A stretch of 64,000 nucleotides of DNA from Anniella stebbinsi. Taxonomy: Eukaryota; Chordata; Lepidosauria; Squamata; Anniellidae. The stretch is from assembly GCA_029215795.1 (NCBI GenBank), contig JARDYH010000005.1:36896001-36960000 (forward strand), written 5' to 3'. Positions 23,911-37,141 of this stretch are shown piece after piece. The stretch's first letter is position 1; each line of letters begins with the position of its first letter. The notes under the pieces were generated by a model. It saw nothing but the letters and a program-made list of their open reading frames with translations. It did no database searches and was not told the DNA's origin. The translations under genes were made by a program, and so were the position numbers.

Positions 23911-26612
23911 AGAGAAGAGGAAAGTCCCTTTATTGTGTTTTAGTTTTTCTTATTCTGATGGATCACAACTTTACATAAAAAACACCTATAACTGAAATTT
24001 CAGCTCTCCTAAAAATAAAAGTAAAATCGATAGGCACCAAGTGGGCTATCCAAACCTAAAGACATTGCATTGCTTCTGTAATAGTTCAGACCATGATTCT
24101 GAGTTTCATGTGGATGGAGTTCATAAGTATGGAATAGCTTTTTTGTTTATGTCCTTGACATTCAAGCATTGTGCACAGATAACACTATTAACAGGTGTTC
24201 CCTATTGGTCAGGATTTAAGAGGCATAAGGGAAGAGGTGGTCTTAATGGTATGTAAGGCCAAAGCTGTCCCATCCCCCCTAAAAACAGTACTTTGAATTG
24301 TGCCTGGAATACTATAAGAAGGTATTGTAGTCTCTGAAGAACTAGCAAAATGTTCCTTCTGTCTTCCTATTTCAGAAGATGAAGTGCTGCATTCTGCCCT
24401 CACTTGCAGACAGCGCTGCATAGAACTTATTATGCTAGCTGAGCCTTATTACAATCTTCTGGAAAAAATGATTGCCAAGCCCAAATACTGGAGAAAATTG
24501 CTTTACATCAGTGGGTTTAATATTGAAGGAAGTTGAAAAAGCAAGTCCAGGTTTTCTTTCACTTTTAAATTGACAGCCTACTAGTTATTTTAAACTTTGC
24601 CATTGATAGGGTGAGAGATGTTCAAGATAGTATAGAACAATTTCTTGACTTGAAAATTGTCATTTAATAATCTTTGCTCTTGCAGAGATCAAACTATTGC
24701 TAGGGTTCCTCTTGAGCCTTGTTCACCTTTACCTTAAAGCTTGTATATTTGATGCATGGAGGGGCAGAGATATTTTTGCTCTGCTTGCTGATGTGTGTTG
24801 GGCATCACATATGCCTGTCACATCTTGAAACTAACATATGTCTGATAACCGTTGATCTTTAAATGCTCCCTCCCATTTTGCCAGTAAAAGATTGAGAATT
24901 ATCAGACCTGCACATGTTATACAGCATGGCTATATATGACTTCTGTTTTTTTTCTAATTCACTTAGGTAAGCAGGACTGCTGCTTGGGCAGTTGAAGGTG
25001 AGCTGGGCCCTAGGGTGGGACATGCAGTTATAATCCTGTGTATTGAATATATGTATCCCAAGACGGGCATGAAGGTTCTTGATCTCTGACAAATGGGACT
25101 CCTCTGGAATAGGGAAATGTCTGTTCTTTCTTGATGGCACAAATACAGGGATATGAATTTAGTGAGTGTGCTTTTTGTAGCTGTAGTCCTGGAGCGTGCT
25201 TAAATTGCCTCTTAAAGCTACAGTTGGAAACACTGGGTCACTAGATATCTGTCTAAAGTTGAAGATAACAGTAAGATATGCCATTGAGAAAAATGCTAAT
25301 CTTTTAAAAGCTTTTGGGGCACTGTGTGTTAGGCACCTTAACAAAAGAATATCCTGGGTAAAATCATAGATCTGAATTTAAAAAGAATATTGCTCATATG
25401 GTAGATAGTCATCTTCTCTCTAAAAGATTACTGTTGTGCATGGTGGTTCATTTAACTTTCTTTTGTGCCATAATCTAGCTGAAGAATCTGTAAAGGAAAA
25501 GGGCTGACGGATGAATCTGGTAAACTCTTTGCCCCTGGAAAAATCTGAACTAGATAGTTTAACTGCCAATTACTTCTTGTTCCTTGACCCTGATGCAATA
25601 TCCCTGGTGAACTTCAGCTTCTCATTTTGCTCTGCCAGTATTTAAAGACTTTTATTACAAGACAAGAACAATAGGATGGGTAAATATGTAATCTCACCTC
25701 TTCCAGGCTTGTCCTTGAATTGGTGCAGGCAGATCCAGTGCAAATAGAGCTATTTGCAACTATTGTGCTCTTTTTATGTGTTTTGACAGGGGTAAAGGTT
25801 TGGCTTCAAACCAAAGTCCCTCAGTTGCTTGTTTCAAGCTTTGATGTCTTCAGATATTTTGAAGTTGTAGGAAATACTTGTAAGAAGAAATCAGTTGCAG
25901 AAGCAAATGCATTTTGTACTGATGAGTTCAGTATATTTCCCATGTTTGTCTGTCTTGCTTTCATCATGTGGTACTTTGTCATCCTAGTAACTGAGCACCT
26001 TAACGAATGGCACCAAGGCTGTAGTATTTTGTTTTCATGTAAACAAAAGCATGTATTGGGGATGTAAAGTAGCACTGGAAGTAGTTCTGTGATTACTCTG
26101 TACTGGAGGTAGTAGTACTTACTATATCTATAATGTTCCTCATTATTCACAGTACTATATAACTATGACTTCATTTACCTATTAATAAAGATTCAAACTG
26201 CAGGCAAGTGGGATAGACTGTAAGAAGTGCTCAGAACCTCTAAGAATGAGCTGCTGTTCCTATCCCTCTGTGGTTGCTATGAGTGCCTTTAAGATGGGAG
26301 TTATAATGCAAGGAATGGTTGGTCTCCACCTAGATGCATTCTTCCTTGCATCGTGGTCATGGTGAAGGTCCATGCCAAAGTATTAGCAAGCAGGATTGTG
26401 TGCCTCTATTTGTTAAGAGAACCAAACAGAATGAAAACTCTCATTAGGTCACACACTGTATCTGTTAATTGGCGCTACTTGGATGTCATTACCTGCCCTG
26501 TTCTGCACTAATAAACACTTGAACCACCTCAAATACTTACCTTTTCCTCACCCCTGGTTTTTTTTTTCTTCCTACCTTTTTGTGCCCAGGGCACTGTATA
26601 ATCTGCCCCTAC

Positions 26613-26940
26613 AATGGTGGTGGGGAACCTCAGGTCTGGAGGCCAAATTTTAGCCTCCTTGCAGCCTAATCCAGCCTTCCTGTGCTCTCCAGGTGGCTAT
26701 GCCCCCATCCATCCCCCCAATTATGTAGTTTCCCAGCTTTTGTGCAGTTTTTCTCCCACTCTAAAAACTTGAAATACATATCGTAATGCTTAGTTACTGA
26801 CAGTAAGAACTTTATGCTACAATATACTCTTTTTTTTGTACTTTGGTTCTGCCTTCTTTCCCTTTGGCCCTGCCCACCATAGGAATGCATCCTCTGAAAC
26901 TGAATTTTGCCCTTGGGTTGAAAGAAGTTCCCCCTGCCTG
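26613..26940. mobile_element. Non-autonomous hAT-like element, second copy
   Basis: Shares 'aaaacttgaaatacata', 'ttggccctgcccacc' and 'gggttgaaagaagttcc' with the 17478 and 43269 copies in the same order. The termini are more diverged and no duplication was read. Confidence 0.6.
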
Positions 26941-27591
26941 ACTATATCTATGCTAGTCCTAGCCTTCAGTTACATCTATTTTGGCGAGTAATGGTGTCTT
27001 CCTCTGTCAAAGGGGTTTCGTTTTCTCCAGAGTTTAGTAAAGTTGCCTGAAGAATAATATGTAGTTCATTGGGGAGCATTACTAAAACAAGAGAGCAACT
27101 ATTAATTCTTTTTGCTGTCCTAAATTAATCTGGAGGAAATGCAGGTTTTATGCACATAGAAAGTCTTGGGAGGTTTTTGATGTGTTGCAGAAAAGCTGCG
27201 ATGGGCTCTCTCCGGACATCTGTGGATTGCCAAAACTATGTGTTGTATTTAGTTATAATGGAATACCACTTTCATTGTAGGGGTGTGCAACTTGGCTTGG
27301 CAGTTTTCTAAAATATTGTGTTAACTAATGACTTTGGGGAATTGTCCCTGTGAAAATGTTTCATGTCTTGAGGTAAAATCACTTTAGATAGGGACAGTCA
27401 TATATGAGTGTGTAAAACTCTTGTGTTGAACACCATTGGGGCAACTCCAGACATTATACTGGCATTTCCTGCTGCTAATATGTGGACATCATAAACACTG
27501 GTCTACATGCATCTGAAAAATACCAGTATTTCCTGCAATGATCATTATAATCTAAATTGCATGTCATTCTGGGCAATTCCTGGGTTGGTTA

Positions 27592-28226
27592 GCAGTACAT
27601 TTAGTGATGGTTGTTTCATATGTACTAGATCTGCTGTTTTGTTAGATAATGTAACCTAGACCATTTCTGCTGTTTGGTGCTGGAGAGATGTTAATCTAAG
27701 CAACAAAATGAGGGCACACATTAATGCTTGTCACTCTAGGCAATTCCAGTGTTGTTTAACCCAGGAATTGCAGGAAAAGTGGAGCATGCGGGCCACTTCC
27801 AATTTCAATTCCTCAATTGTTTCATGACATCTGAACCCAGACGATCTGGTTTTTTATGGATTAAATAACACAGAGCTAACCCAGTAACAAAACAAGGGTA
27901 ATTGTTGGGTTAACTCTTGAGTCTTTAACCATATATACTCCAGGCTATCCGGGTTTAGGCGTAAAGAAACAACCCAGGAATGGGGCATTCCTGGGTTGTT
28001 AATTGAAATCAGAAATGGCACTCCCATGCTCCACTCCCACAATTCCTAGGTTAAGCAGCCCAGGAATTGTTCAGAGTGTTGTGTGAACCAAGTTAATATG
28101 TGCCTTCACGTTTGTTGCTCAGATTAACATCTCTCAAGCAGCAATCAATAGAAATGGTCTAGGCTGCGTTATCTATCAAAACAGTAGATCTAATGCAACT
28201 GAAACAACCATCATCAAATGTACTGT
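27592..28226. mobile_element. 635-bp foldback element with TA flanks
   Basis: The left arm 'gcagtacatttagtgatggt' is inverted at the right as 'ccatcatcaaatgtactgt'. The arms run on through 'agatctgctgttttg' paired with 'caaaacagtagatct' and 'gagatgttaatct' paired with 'agattaacatctc'. Outer dinucleotides are TA on both sides. This fits a Tc1/mariner-type MITE; no transposase. Confidence 0.65.
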
Positions 28227-28624
28227 TAAGCTATTTAATTTAAATGTATTCTATGCCTCCTTCCTAAAAACAAAAATCACCTATGGAGGTTATAAGCAAA
28301 AGAAAACCCCATTGGCAATAAGAAAGTCACAGTCAAGGTTTCTTGGATAGTTGCTTTAGGACTAGATTTCAAATAAAATCTCTGAAATGATAAAGGGACT
28401 CAACAGAAACCAGTGTACTGGACCAACATAATCTTTGGTATAGATCAATTTGACAGTTAGTCACATGTAACTGTCCATTCTGGGGAAGCAGCTGGTCCAT
28501 TCTACCACACTGGTAAAGTTAGAATAGTAAATACTTCATTGGGACAATCCTAGGGAGAAAAATGCTCCTTTTCCTCCTCCTTGATGAATGCTGTCCAGTA
28601 GTATTCCTGGGTGAAACTGCCTAC

Positions 28625-28865
28625 TGTGCATCTAGCATAGAAGCCAAGACAACCAGCGGAAGAAAACTGGAATGTTCTGTCCTGCCACCAGCAGCCATCT
28701 TGGTTTCTATGCTGGAGGCACAGCAGGTCAACCTGCATGTTGAGCATAGAAACACAGCAGGCTGCAGGAGGAGGCATGGATTACTATATTCTGCTGACAG
28801 CCCACTGCTTTTGTGTGCTGGACATGCAGGAGATGAAGCTTTCTCATGTACATCCAGCGTAGAAG
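28625..28865. repeat. Short inverted plus direct repeats ('gcatagaagccaag')
   Basis: 'ctagcatagaagccaag' near 28632 recurs directly as 'cagcgtagaagccaag' near 28855 and inverted as 'cttggtttctatgctgg' near 28698. Origin unknown; possibly a degraded foldback element. Confidence 0.4.
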
Positions 28866-29145
28866 CCAAGCAGTTTAGCTAGGCTGCTATTTACTCACAA
28901 GAGGGGCAGGCTAGTAATTACTTCAGCTAATTTACAAAACTGCATGTAAAACATGCTTTCTGTGACTACTTAGAAGCAACTTTCCAATCTATATTACTGG
29001 AATTCTTTGCCTATAGGATTTGGAATAGCTAAACTTTCTAGGTTTTATTTCTATGAATATTCAGATTTTTTGCATTTATGATCCTTCCTTTAGGGCTCCT
29101 GGAATGACCCCCAAACCTCCAATTTGGATAACCTTGCTGCATTCC

Positions 29146-29230
29146 TCTAAGACTATAGTCCTATGCACACTTACATGGAAGTAAGCTCCATTGTACATAG
29201 ATGTATTTCCAAGTAAACATGCCAAAGTTT
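29146..29230. repeat. Short squamate repeat ('gcacacttacatggaagtaa')
   Basis: 'tatagtcctatgcacactta', 'catggaagtaagctccattg' and 'tttccaagtaaacatgcc' match a widespread short reptile repeat. Related pieces occur at 3635-3715, 38678-38730, 53560-53640 and 53850-53915. Confidence 0.45.
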
Positions 29231-30251
29231 AAGCTGCAAAATCCAATGACCAGGTTCACATGATCATGAGAGCCTGCTGTATGACTTTTGAATTTGAAAC
29301 TGCAACTGCGGCTTGTCTTATTGCCAAATCTGACCAGGGTGTGTTGTTCCTGTGGTTAATAAACTACCCAAAAACCATGGCCTGTTTTAGGGTTGTGGGT
29401 GGTTTGTTAACCACACCAACAACCTATCCTCACCAGGTTCAGCAGCTTGAATATTCAAAATGGCTACCTGGATATTCTGCAACTCATGTGGCTTAAATAA
29501 ACACTTATACAATACAGAAACACACCTTGATTGTGTGAACAGTCTGCTTAACTGTCTTTCCTACCAGTTGTATTGCTAGCTTTGCATTTCTAACGATTAG
29601 CTAAATGATCTTACATTGAACTGTCAACTATTTCAAAGTAATATTTTAAATTCAAAGTGTTAGTCTGTGCTAGAAACCCCATCAGAAAGAGAGATAAATA
29701 TACAGCTGTGCCAGATGCTTTTTTCATTCATTTTTAGTTTTATTAGTCTCCCAAAGTTAAATTAGAATTGGAATTGGAAGGATTTGCTCCAACCTGATCT
29801 CTGACTTTCAGGAAATCAACCCCCCACCCCTTTGTTTTTAACCTAGATTCCCTCTAGCTCTGATTAGTAAAGATAAGATGATTTATCCTACCTGTCCCCA
29901 AACACTCTTTGAGTGGCTTGCCAACTTCCTCTATCTCCACACGTTTAGAATTTGGATGATTAGCAGCAGGAACAAACTTCAAAGCCTTCCTGAGCCCTGT
30001 GTTGGAGACTCATTCTCTGCTTGCCAGAACAGGGGAAAACATTTACTTTGGTGTCCTTGGCTAGTGCTCTTATAGATAGCTGTTCATAGATGAGTGTGAA
30101 ACTATGTTCTGAAATGTCTGTCTTCCCTAATTCCTTTCATATGCCCCCTTAGTGTACAGATACTGTGACTTATAACATTAGGTAATATATGGTAAAACTT
30201 AAACTTTTGGTACCATAGTCAACATTTTTTTCCTCCTCTGTGATTCTACTC

Positions 30252-30395
30252 AAGGGGTAGGCAACATGTGGCCCTCCAGATGTCATTGGACCACACGTCC
30301 CATCAACCTTAGTCAGCATAGCCAATGCTCAGTGATGATAGGACTTGCGGCCCTCCAGATTTGTTGTACTCCATATTGCGCACTGCTTTTTTAGT
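30252..30395. repeat. Palindromic hAT-like MITE
   Basis: 'ggggtaggcaacatgtggcc' and 'ctccagatgtcattgg' are matched by the inverted-type 'gatgataggacttgcgg'. The right end is partly rearranged. Confidence 0.55.
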
Positions 30396-32236
30396 CTAAG
30401 ATGATACTGAATAAATTTGACCCTAATTATACTATGTAAATCTAGTGGTGCCCTGGGTGCCCTCATTGTTAAAAAGAAAGTTATTTCTTACTGTTGCATA
30501 GGATTGATCATGGTGTGTTATACAAGTAACAATTAGTGGCATATTTGTATTCCATTTGTTCTCCGAAAAACTCAGTCATATACATAAAGTTTACCTTCTG
30601 GGGACGTACACTGACGCTGTTCAGCTGTCATGCTAAGCCACGGTGATTAAGCATTTTGAGCTAACATTATTGCTTAAGTCGTGTGAACCATTCCTAACCA
30701 TAGTGGCTACATAAACACAGTTTAAACACACTCAGTAACCATTTGCTGCAAAAGGGTTAGTGGCCTAACCATGGTTTAGCCTGTTGTCTGAACATGCCCA
30801 ATCAGGGAGAGTGGATTGCTTTATTATGCTCTGCTTGTGGATTGTTGGAAACAGGATCCTGATCTAGCAGAGCTCATGCTTTCCCATGTTTTCCTCACAA
30901 CAATCCTGTGAGGTAGATTAAGCTGACAGATTGTGATTTTCCAAGGTAGTCCATTGAACTTCATTGAACCCACCTATTGGTCGATATAGAAATGTAATAA
31001 ATAAATAAAATAAACAATATAAATAAAACACTTTATTCACTCCTGCACACTGGCTTGGATATCCTCAGCAATCTCCCCAACTACTTGTTGATGTCTTAAT
31101 GTGCTTCCATTCCACCATAATGTTGAACGTGTTGAAGTTGTTTTCTAAGACAATTTTTGTGGTGTATCTGGTTAGAGCGCCTTGTAACATTTGGTAAGGG
31201 AAGAGAATGGCTTGCTTGGTGCTGTGTTAAACTCGAGAGAAGTAGGGAAAGGAAGCCCCAGATAACTAGCATAAGAACGCCAAGTGTTTAATGAAAGGTG
31301 ACTTTGTTCTGGTGTGTGTTTATCAAGGTGTATAAAAGCATTAATAGTTTTGTGGACAAAGTAACATAATCTTTGGTTGTAAAAAGTATTGGGACAATAC
31401 TTTGGTCATTACTAAGCCAATAATTTATCCAGCCTATACATTTGTGCCTGGTCTTTGGAAACCTGTATGATTAGGAACTTATTCTTTTCACTGGTTTGTT
31501 CCAATATATACCTTGCTTCTTACTGGAATGTGTCTGACTGTCTTTGAACTATGGCTGACGCTCTTGTTCTGCCAATTTTGGATTCAATACCCAATGCTTT
31601 TTCACTGTTAAAAAGTACATGCTGCATCCTAATCAGGTCACCTCTAAAGTTGCTTGATTAAAGTGCATTGGAGAATTTTCAAAGGGGTAACTGTGTTTGG
31701 TCTGCAACAAAAACAACAAAGTATTTTGGCAGTACGTTTATTAGCCTTTGAGGTGCCTGAAGACTTTTGTTTTTTGCTGCATAGGAGAGTGACCTTTGAC
31801 TTTGCCCGCAGGAACATGACGTAAGGAAGAAAATTACTTCCCAAAACCGTTACTGCTGTGTAGGGACGATTTCAGGATATGAATTTATATTGGGATTCTG
31901 TTGAGTAGCTTGTTACAAAGAATTAATGCCAGAACATGTGTTGCTAAATCAGTTATTGCAAAATATTTCTGGGGAACGATAACATACCAGCAACATTTAG
32001 GGCACATGAAGGAAGGACTGAGAATTAGTTTGCTCTTGTTAGACGTGTCTGTCTTCAGTAGTGACTTTGAGAATCATACTGAAAATCTGGTTTCTAGTGA
32101 TGGCATTTTATCTAATTAGCTTGATTTAGTTAGTTTTTAAGTTTGGTAATTTTATGCAGCCTTGGATAGCATGATTTTTAGGAAGAAATATCATGGTCTT
32201 AAAACATGAAGCATTCTGGATATAGTTTGTTTAGAT

Positions 32237-32356
32237 CAGGGATGGGGAATATTTAGCTCTCCAGATGTTGTTGGGCCAACTCCCATCATCCCTGGCTAGG
32301 ACTAATGGAAGTTGCAGTCCAGTGACATCTGAAGAGCCACACATTCCTCACCTCTG
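32237..32356. repeat. Palindromic hAT-like MITE with 7/8 TSD
   Basis: Starts 'cagggatggggaat' and ends 'cctcacctctg'. The 8-bp flanks gtttagat and gattagat differ at one base, supporting a hAT-type insertion. The centre has 'actcccatcatccctgg' and 'aatggaagttgcagtcc'. Confidence 0.75.
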
Positions 32357-32861
32357 GATTAGATGTATGACTATTGTGAGCTACATCTTTGGAGGATCAT
32401 ATAACATGAGAGGTGTCCTTGTCCTGAGGAACAAAAAATTGATCTTCAACCTGGCTGAACGCTACCAAGAACAACCCATTAAACTTCTCTCATCTTACAA
32501 GTGAGAATGTGTTTCAAATTGCAGAAAAAAAAACATTTAAGACCAGAAATGTGTTTCTGATACGGCTGTACCTGTGCTGCATATTGAAATGTTAAGCACT
32601 ATTTGGGGGATTGCAGAGTTCTCAAGGAATAGCACTTCCTTGGAGTGAAAGGAAGCACTTTCTTATAAAATCATGACCTCCCCCTGAAAATAATGCGTCA
32701 CGAGAGAGGAGGAGTTGAGCTGCAGTTTGCCTTACTTTAAGTGGCAGTTGCCACTTTTAAGGAGTTGAACATCTTTGCCCCCTGAAAGATGATTGGAATA
32801 GGAGCACCTTTTGTGTGGAGCAGGACATTTTGTGAAAAAGGGGCCCTATTTTGGATCAGCC

Positions 32862-33090
32862 TTAATTTCCAAGAAGAAACCTGATCTTATTGACAAATTC
32901 AAGGAATAGTGTTACATGGGTATTCTCAGCTGGTTTGGGATATATAAATAATGTCAGTGGCTTGATGTAAAAGTTTTATTACATCAAGCCACTGACATGA
33001 GTTTATATATCCCAAATCTGCTGAGAAAATACCCATGTAGTACTATTCCTTGAATTTGTCAATAAGATCAGGTTTCTTCTTGGGAATTAA
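32862..33090. repeat. 229-bp near-perfect hairpin, 8-nt loop, TTAA ends
   Basis: Left arm 32862-32970 and right arm 32979-33090 are inverted copies with about ten differences by eye, separated by only 8 nt. Both ends carry TTAA, just outside TTTCCAAGAAG and its partner CTTCTTGGGAA. Either a piggyBac-type MITE (TTAA target) or a recent snap-back duplication could explain it. It lies in RAB5B intron 1, so its RNA would form a long duplex. Confidence 0.85.
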
Positions 33091-33920
33091 TACTCATCTC
33101 CCTTCTTCTTAAAATCAAAGGAGGCATATTGAGGTTTAAATGCTGTATTATCATTTGGATAGAAAAACTTATCAGAGTGTAGGTAATTGTTGTGTGTTCA
33201 TATTGTGGCCATGAGTATTGCTGGGCACACTTGGTAATTATGGGGACATTTTTTTAACACAATCAAATGTGTCACTTCAGGCTTCTCCAAAGAGGCTGGC
33301 ATTAGCTGTGCAGACAGCCTCTCTAGAAATGCATAGGGCTCTTCCCAGGAAACATGGACAGGATGCCTGCAAGGTCATTGCTCAACTGCTGTCTAAGAGA
33401 GGTCTTGGAAAAGGAAGGAAGCATTTTCTGTGCTTTGCAGACTCGGCTTGATGAAATCTAAATACATAGTATTTGCTTTGCTAACAGATAACAGCTGTGT
33501 TTCTGGTTTTAACTTTGTTCCATGCTTGATCTTGGTACATATTACAGAAAGAAGCATCTTTGGAGAACTTGCCTCTTCATGATGCAGCTTTGGATAGCAT
33601 GAATAGCAGCTATTTTGTATTTGACTTAAAGAACATTGGTATGAATCCTAGGTAAAGTTTTCAGCCAAACTCTGTATTTAGCTGTATTTAAAGTTGCTAC
33701 TGGAAGATTAATCTAACAACCTGGCATCTACTTGCTTCTGACAAACAGCTAGGGGTATCATTGAACTGGCCATAAGAACCATCTTATGCCCAGGGATACA
33801 TAACATTTTTAGCCCTGAGGGCTGAATCACGTATCTGTCGGGGTGCTAGGGGCTGCACATTTGGACACAAACATGCACTTATTCACACACATAAGCTTAT
33901 ACACCTGTGTGGTTGTTTGC

Positions 33921-33951
33921 GTGTGTGTACACACACACACACACACACACA
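33921..33951. repeat. TG/AC microsatellite
   Basis: A short (GT) run directly followed by about ten AC units. Confidence 0.9.
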
Positions 33952-34639
33952 TTTTCATTCCACGCAGACTCATATTTCCCCCCCTCTGCCTCCCAAAACA
34001 GAGCTTTCCTTTGCAAGTGCTAGCAAGGGAAAAGGTTTCCTTCCCTCCTATTATGAGAAAATAAGGGAATGTTTCCCCTTGCTAGTTCTAGCGCTGGCAA
34101 GGGAAATACCTAACAATTAGAAGAGGATAGGCCTTGCTTGCAATGTGCACTATTGTCCATTTTAAAAAACTGCATGTGGAATAATGAAATGTTTTTATAC
34201 TGTTTAAATGGATGCACAGGCAATATACTCTTCTAATTGTTAAAAAAAAGTTTATGTGTTGTCTTATTCATATTCCATGTATGTTTTGTTTCAGCCCTTT
34301 GAAGAAGGCCTAACAATAAAGAAAGAGGGCGAAATGTGTTGGGCTTTTCATCAATAAAATTGTTTTCTGCATCCTGAGACTATTCTCTCCCTTTGTATCC
34401 AGCTTCAGAACAAGCCAGGACCAATTCCATATTGGTTTAATATCCTGGCTTGTTAAGCGTTGATAATCATAGTTTCCTGGTTCGGATGAAATGGAAAACT
34501 ATGGTTAATGAGAGACTGCCTGGTTCAATCAAGGCTTGTTTATGCATGGACAAACCGTTCATCTATATCTTGGTTTAATGTTTTCCAGATGTGGCCATTG
34601 GATTACCCAGAAATCTGCTATTAATTGAGAGGGAGAAAA

Positions 34640-34960
34640 ACTTCTATTTTCTCTAGACTGTGCATAATTTTATAAATCTCCGTCAGGTCTGCCCTTCATT
34701 ACCTAGAAAACTTTTAAACATTCAGGAAGATATTTCAGTCTCCTAATCATTTTGGTTGTCTTTCTAAACTTCTTCCAGCTTTATGACACACCTTTTCAGA
34801 TGGGGTGACCAGAACTGTACACAGTATTTCAAATGTGACCACAGTATAGATTTGTATAATAAGGTCATAATGATACTACTAGTCTTATTTTTTCGATCTT
34901 TTTCCTAAGAAACCCTAATATAGGATTTTCCTGTGTGGCCAAAATCACACTATGTTTTTT
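34640..34960 (-). repeat. Old CR1 LINE fragment
   Basis: 'ttataaatctccgtcaggtc', 'cctaatcattttggttgtct' and 'ggtgaccagaactgtacaca' (+ strand) are characteristic of the reverse complement of a CR1 ORF2 tail. It is older than the 11147 copy. Confidence 0.7.
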
Positions 34961-35458
34961 TTTTAAAAAATACAAAGTACACTAATGAAAAATCTTGATG
35001 TTACTGAGGATTCTTGAGAATGTACTTATCTCCCTCAAGTCTAGCTCAGAAGTACTTCCAAATCAAAATTGCAACCCACATTTTTGATGTGGATTGTGAT
35101 TTTAGGTTGAATGTTTTATTGAAACTTTTTTTGGGGAGGGTGAGTGGGGGAATGATCTCACATTATTATGTCAGAAACTATAAGCATGGGCTATGCTGGC
35201 TGAGAATTAGGGACGTTGCAGTCTAACAAATCTGGAGGGATCCAGGTTGGGGAGGGGTGTCCTAAAGGTTTAAATGCAGGCAAGGTTTGGGTCACTTTCC
35301 AGTTTTCAGATGGTGATGGCACCACATTTGACCCAGTTCCTAGTATCTGTTATTTCATAAATATTTTGTCCGTATAATGTTCTGTCACTCCCAACAAAAT
35401 ATTGGAACAATTTCTTGGAATGGATGTGGGTGGGAAAGAATAAAATCTAAACAAAATC

Positions 35459-35492
35459 TGTGTGTGTGTGTGCGCACACACACACACACACG
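35459..35492. repeat. TG/CA microsatellite
   Basis: A run of TG units switches to CA units at a central GCGC, so it is itself palindromic. Confidence 0.9.
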
Positions 35493-36843
35493 AGATGTCA
35501 AAATGCTATCCCAACCCAAGACACAGACCTATGGGTCTGTGGTGTGAGAATATGTGTTTCTGCATACAGAAGGGAGTGATGTGCCTAGCACTTCTCGGCT
35601 AAATTCTTTGGAGATAATCAGGTGTGAAGTCAAATGAAATCAAACCCCACCAACATATATCAGGAGAATTCCTGTAAATGTTGGTCCATTTGTTGATAAT
35701 ACTGACGAGCAACAGCCTTTCCCTAGACTTTGCTTCCAGGAGCATCTTCATTATGAAACAAAACGCTGTGAAAGATTAGCATCCTGAAATCTGAGTTAGA
35801 AACAGCAAGATGTCTTGCATCCAAATGTGTAGGCAGAAGACAAAACTAGTGTAACGTATTACTGCTTCTACCATAGAAAGGGTTGTAACGTATGTGTGAG
35901 GATTACATGTATCAGAGATGTGCCGCACTGGGGAAGCAGGGCTTCTTGAATGGTGAATCTGAGGCAAAAGATATTCATGATGCCATTTATAGTTAAGACT
36001 CAGAAAACTCACAAGTGCCTCATCACCTGAGCACCTATGAATTTGAAATCTTCACCCATATATGTTATGAAGTTCCATTTTTTCCAGTATAGAAATTAAT
36101 CTGTAAAGCAGGCCTTCGGTTTGAAGAAAAACTTGTTTGAGGAAAAAGAAGAAACCCATGCAACTGACACGTTGCATTGATCAAACAGCTGCATGTAGGC
36201 CTCAGTGATGGCCTGGCCAGACAGAGCTCATGATGAAACTGAGGTGTTAAGCACTGTCGTAATGTACTGTTCTGGGCCAGTTCAGGGGTGTTTCCCCTTT
36301 AGCCCTGGCTCTTGGTACTACTTGATGTGATGAGCATTCTAGTCCAGGAGTTGCTTGCTACATCTTGAGGAATGCGAGCAAGGAAGACATCTGCAGGTGT
36401 TGCTGACTCATTGATTAGAGAGCTTCACTGCACATAATAGTGCTTTCCCCCAAAGCTAACTCTAGGGGGCTTGCTTGCTTAGGGATTGATTTTAAAAAAT
36501 GAGTATAGTATGACTATGGATTGTGTAGCCTCTAAGCATCTGATAACTATGCTTCTTATGGGCTAAAAATAGCATTCTTCCCTGCTTGGATATGCCTCTG
36601 TTACAGAAGTGTGCATATACTTCCCCTTATGGCAGGGCTGCTTTTTTTGTATTTCACAGGTGAAGGAAACAAGGCTAGCATTGAATCTTGTTTCTTCCAT
36701 ATCACTCAGATTTTGCTGAAGCTGGCTTGCCGCTCAGTTCTGCTGAATCTCTCTAACCCTTCTGCATTGTTTACACCTAAGTCTCCACAGTGTCTTTTCA
36801 CTTGTCCCGTACATTGACAAATCTCTTCTTTTTTTTATTCCAG

Positions 36844-36978
36844 AAGGGGCTACTAACTGTTGGAAAAAGTTGTCACAACTTTTCCAAGCCAACCCTCCCC
36901 CCGTGCTCACAAGGTCTGGTCAGTGGCTGGTAGGTTTTTGCATCGGCTGGGGCACGGGCTGCTCTTGGAATCCAGGCC
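36844..36978 (+). other. RAB5B: RAB5B 5' UTR part of the first coding exon
   Basis: The acceptor is 'tttttttattccag' at 36843. The 135 bp before the ATG have no in-frame match to Rab sequence, and the ATG context is ggccATGa. Confidence 0.65.
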
Positions 36979-37141
36979 ATGACCAGCAGAGGAGCTGCCA
37001 GGCCGAATGGTCAGTCACAAGCCAGTAAGATCTGTCAGTTCAAGCTAGTACTACTGGGTGAATCAGCAGTCGGCAAGTCCAGCCTGGTGTTGCGCTTTGT
37101 CAAGGGACAGTTCCACGAATACCAGGAGAGCACCATCGGTG
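36979..37141 (+). CDS. RAB5B: RAB5B first coding exon
   Basis: Encodes [20 protein letters not shown], the P-loop GESAVGKS and [10 protein letters not shown]. The donor ggt-G|gtaagt leaves a split Ala codon (G|CG). Differences from human are confined to the variable N-terminus. Confidence 0.97.

Larger units (their letters stand above)
20757..36843 (+). other. Presumed RAB5B intron 1 (~16 kb)
   Basis: Lies between the CpG-rich promoter and the RAB5B exon with the start codon. No conserved exon recognised. Contents: LINE-like tails (23690-23910), a hAT-like element (26613-26940), a 635-bp foldback (27592-28226), inverted and direct repeats (28625-28865), palindromic MITEs (30252, 32237), the 229-bp short-loop hairpin (32862-33090), CA/TG microsatellites (33921, 35459) and a CR1 fragment (34640-34960). 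Open frames here, for example 115 codons at 25720-26067, show no family resemblance. Confidence 0.55.

Noticed and set aside
25720..26067. 115-codon hydrophobic open frame in RAB5B intron 1
   Set aside because: Begins with TTG, AT-rich composition, no recognisable family; likely chance.
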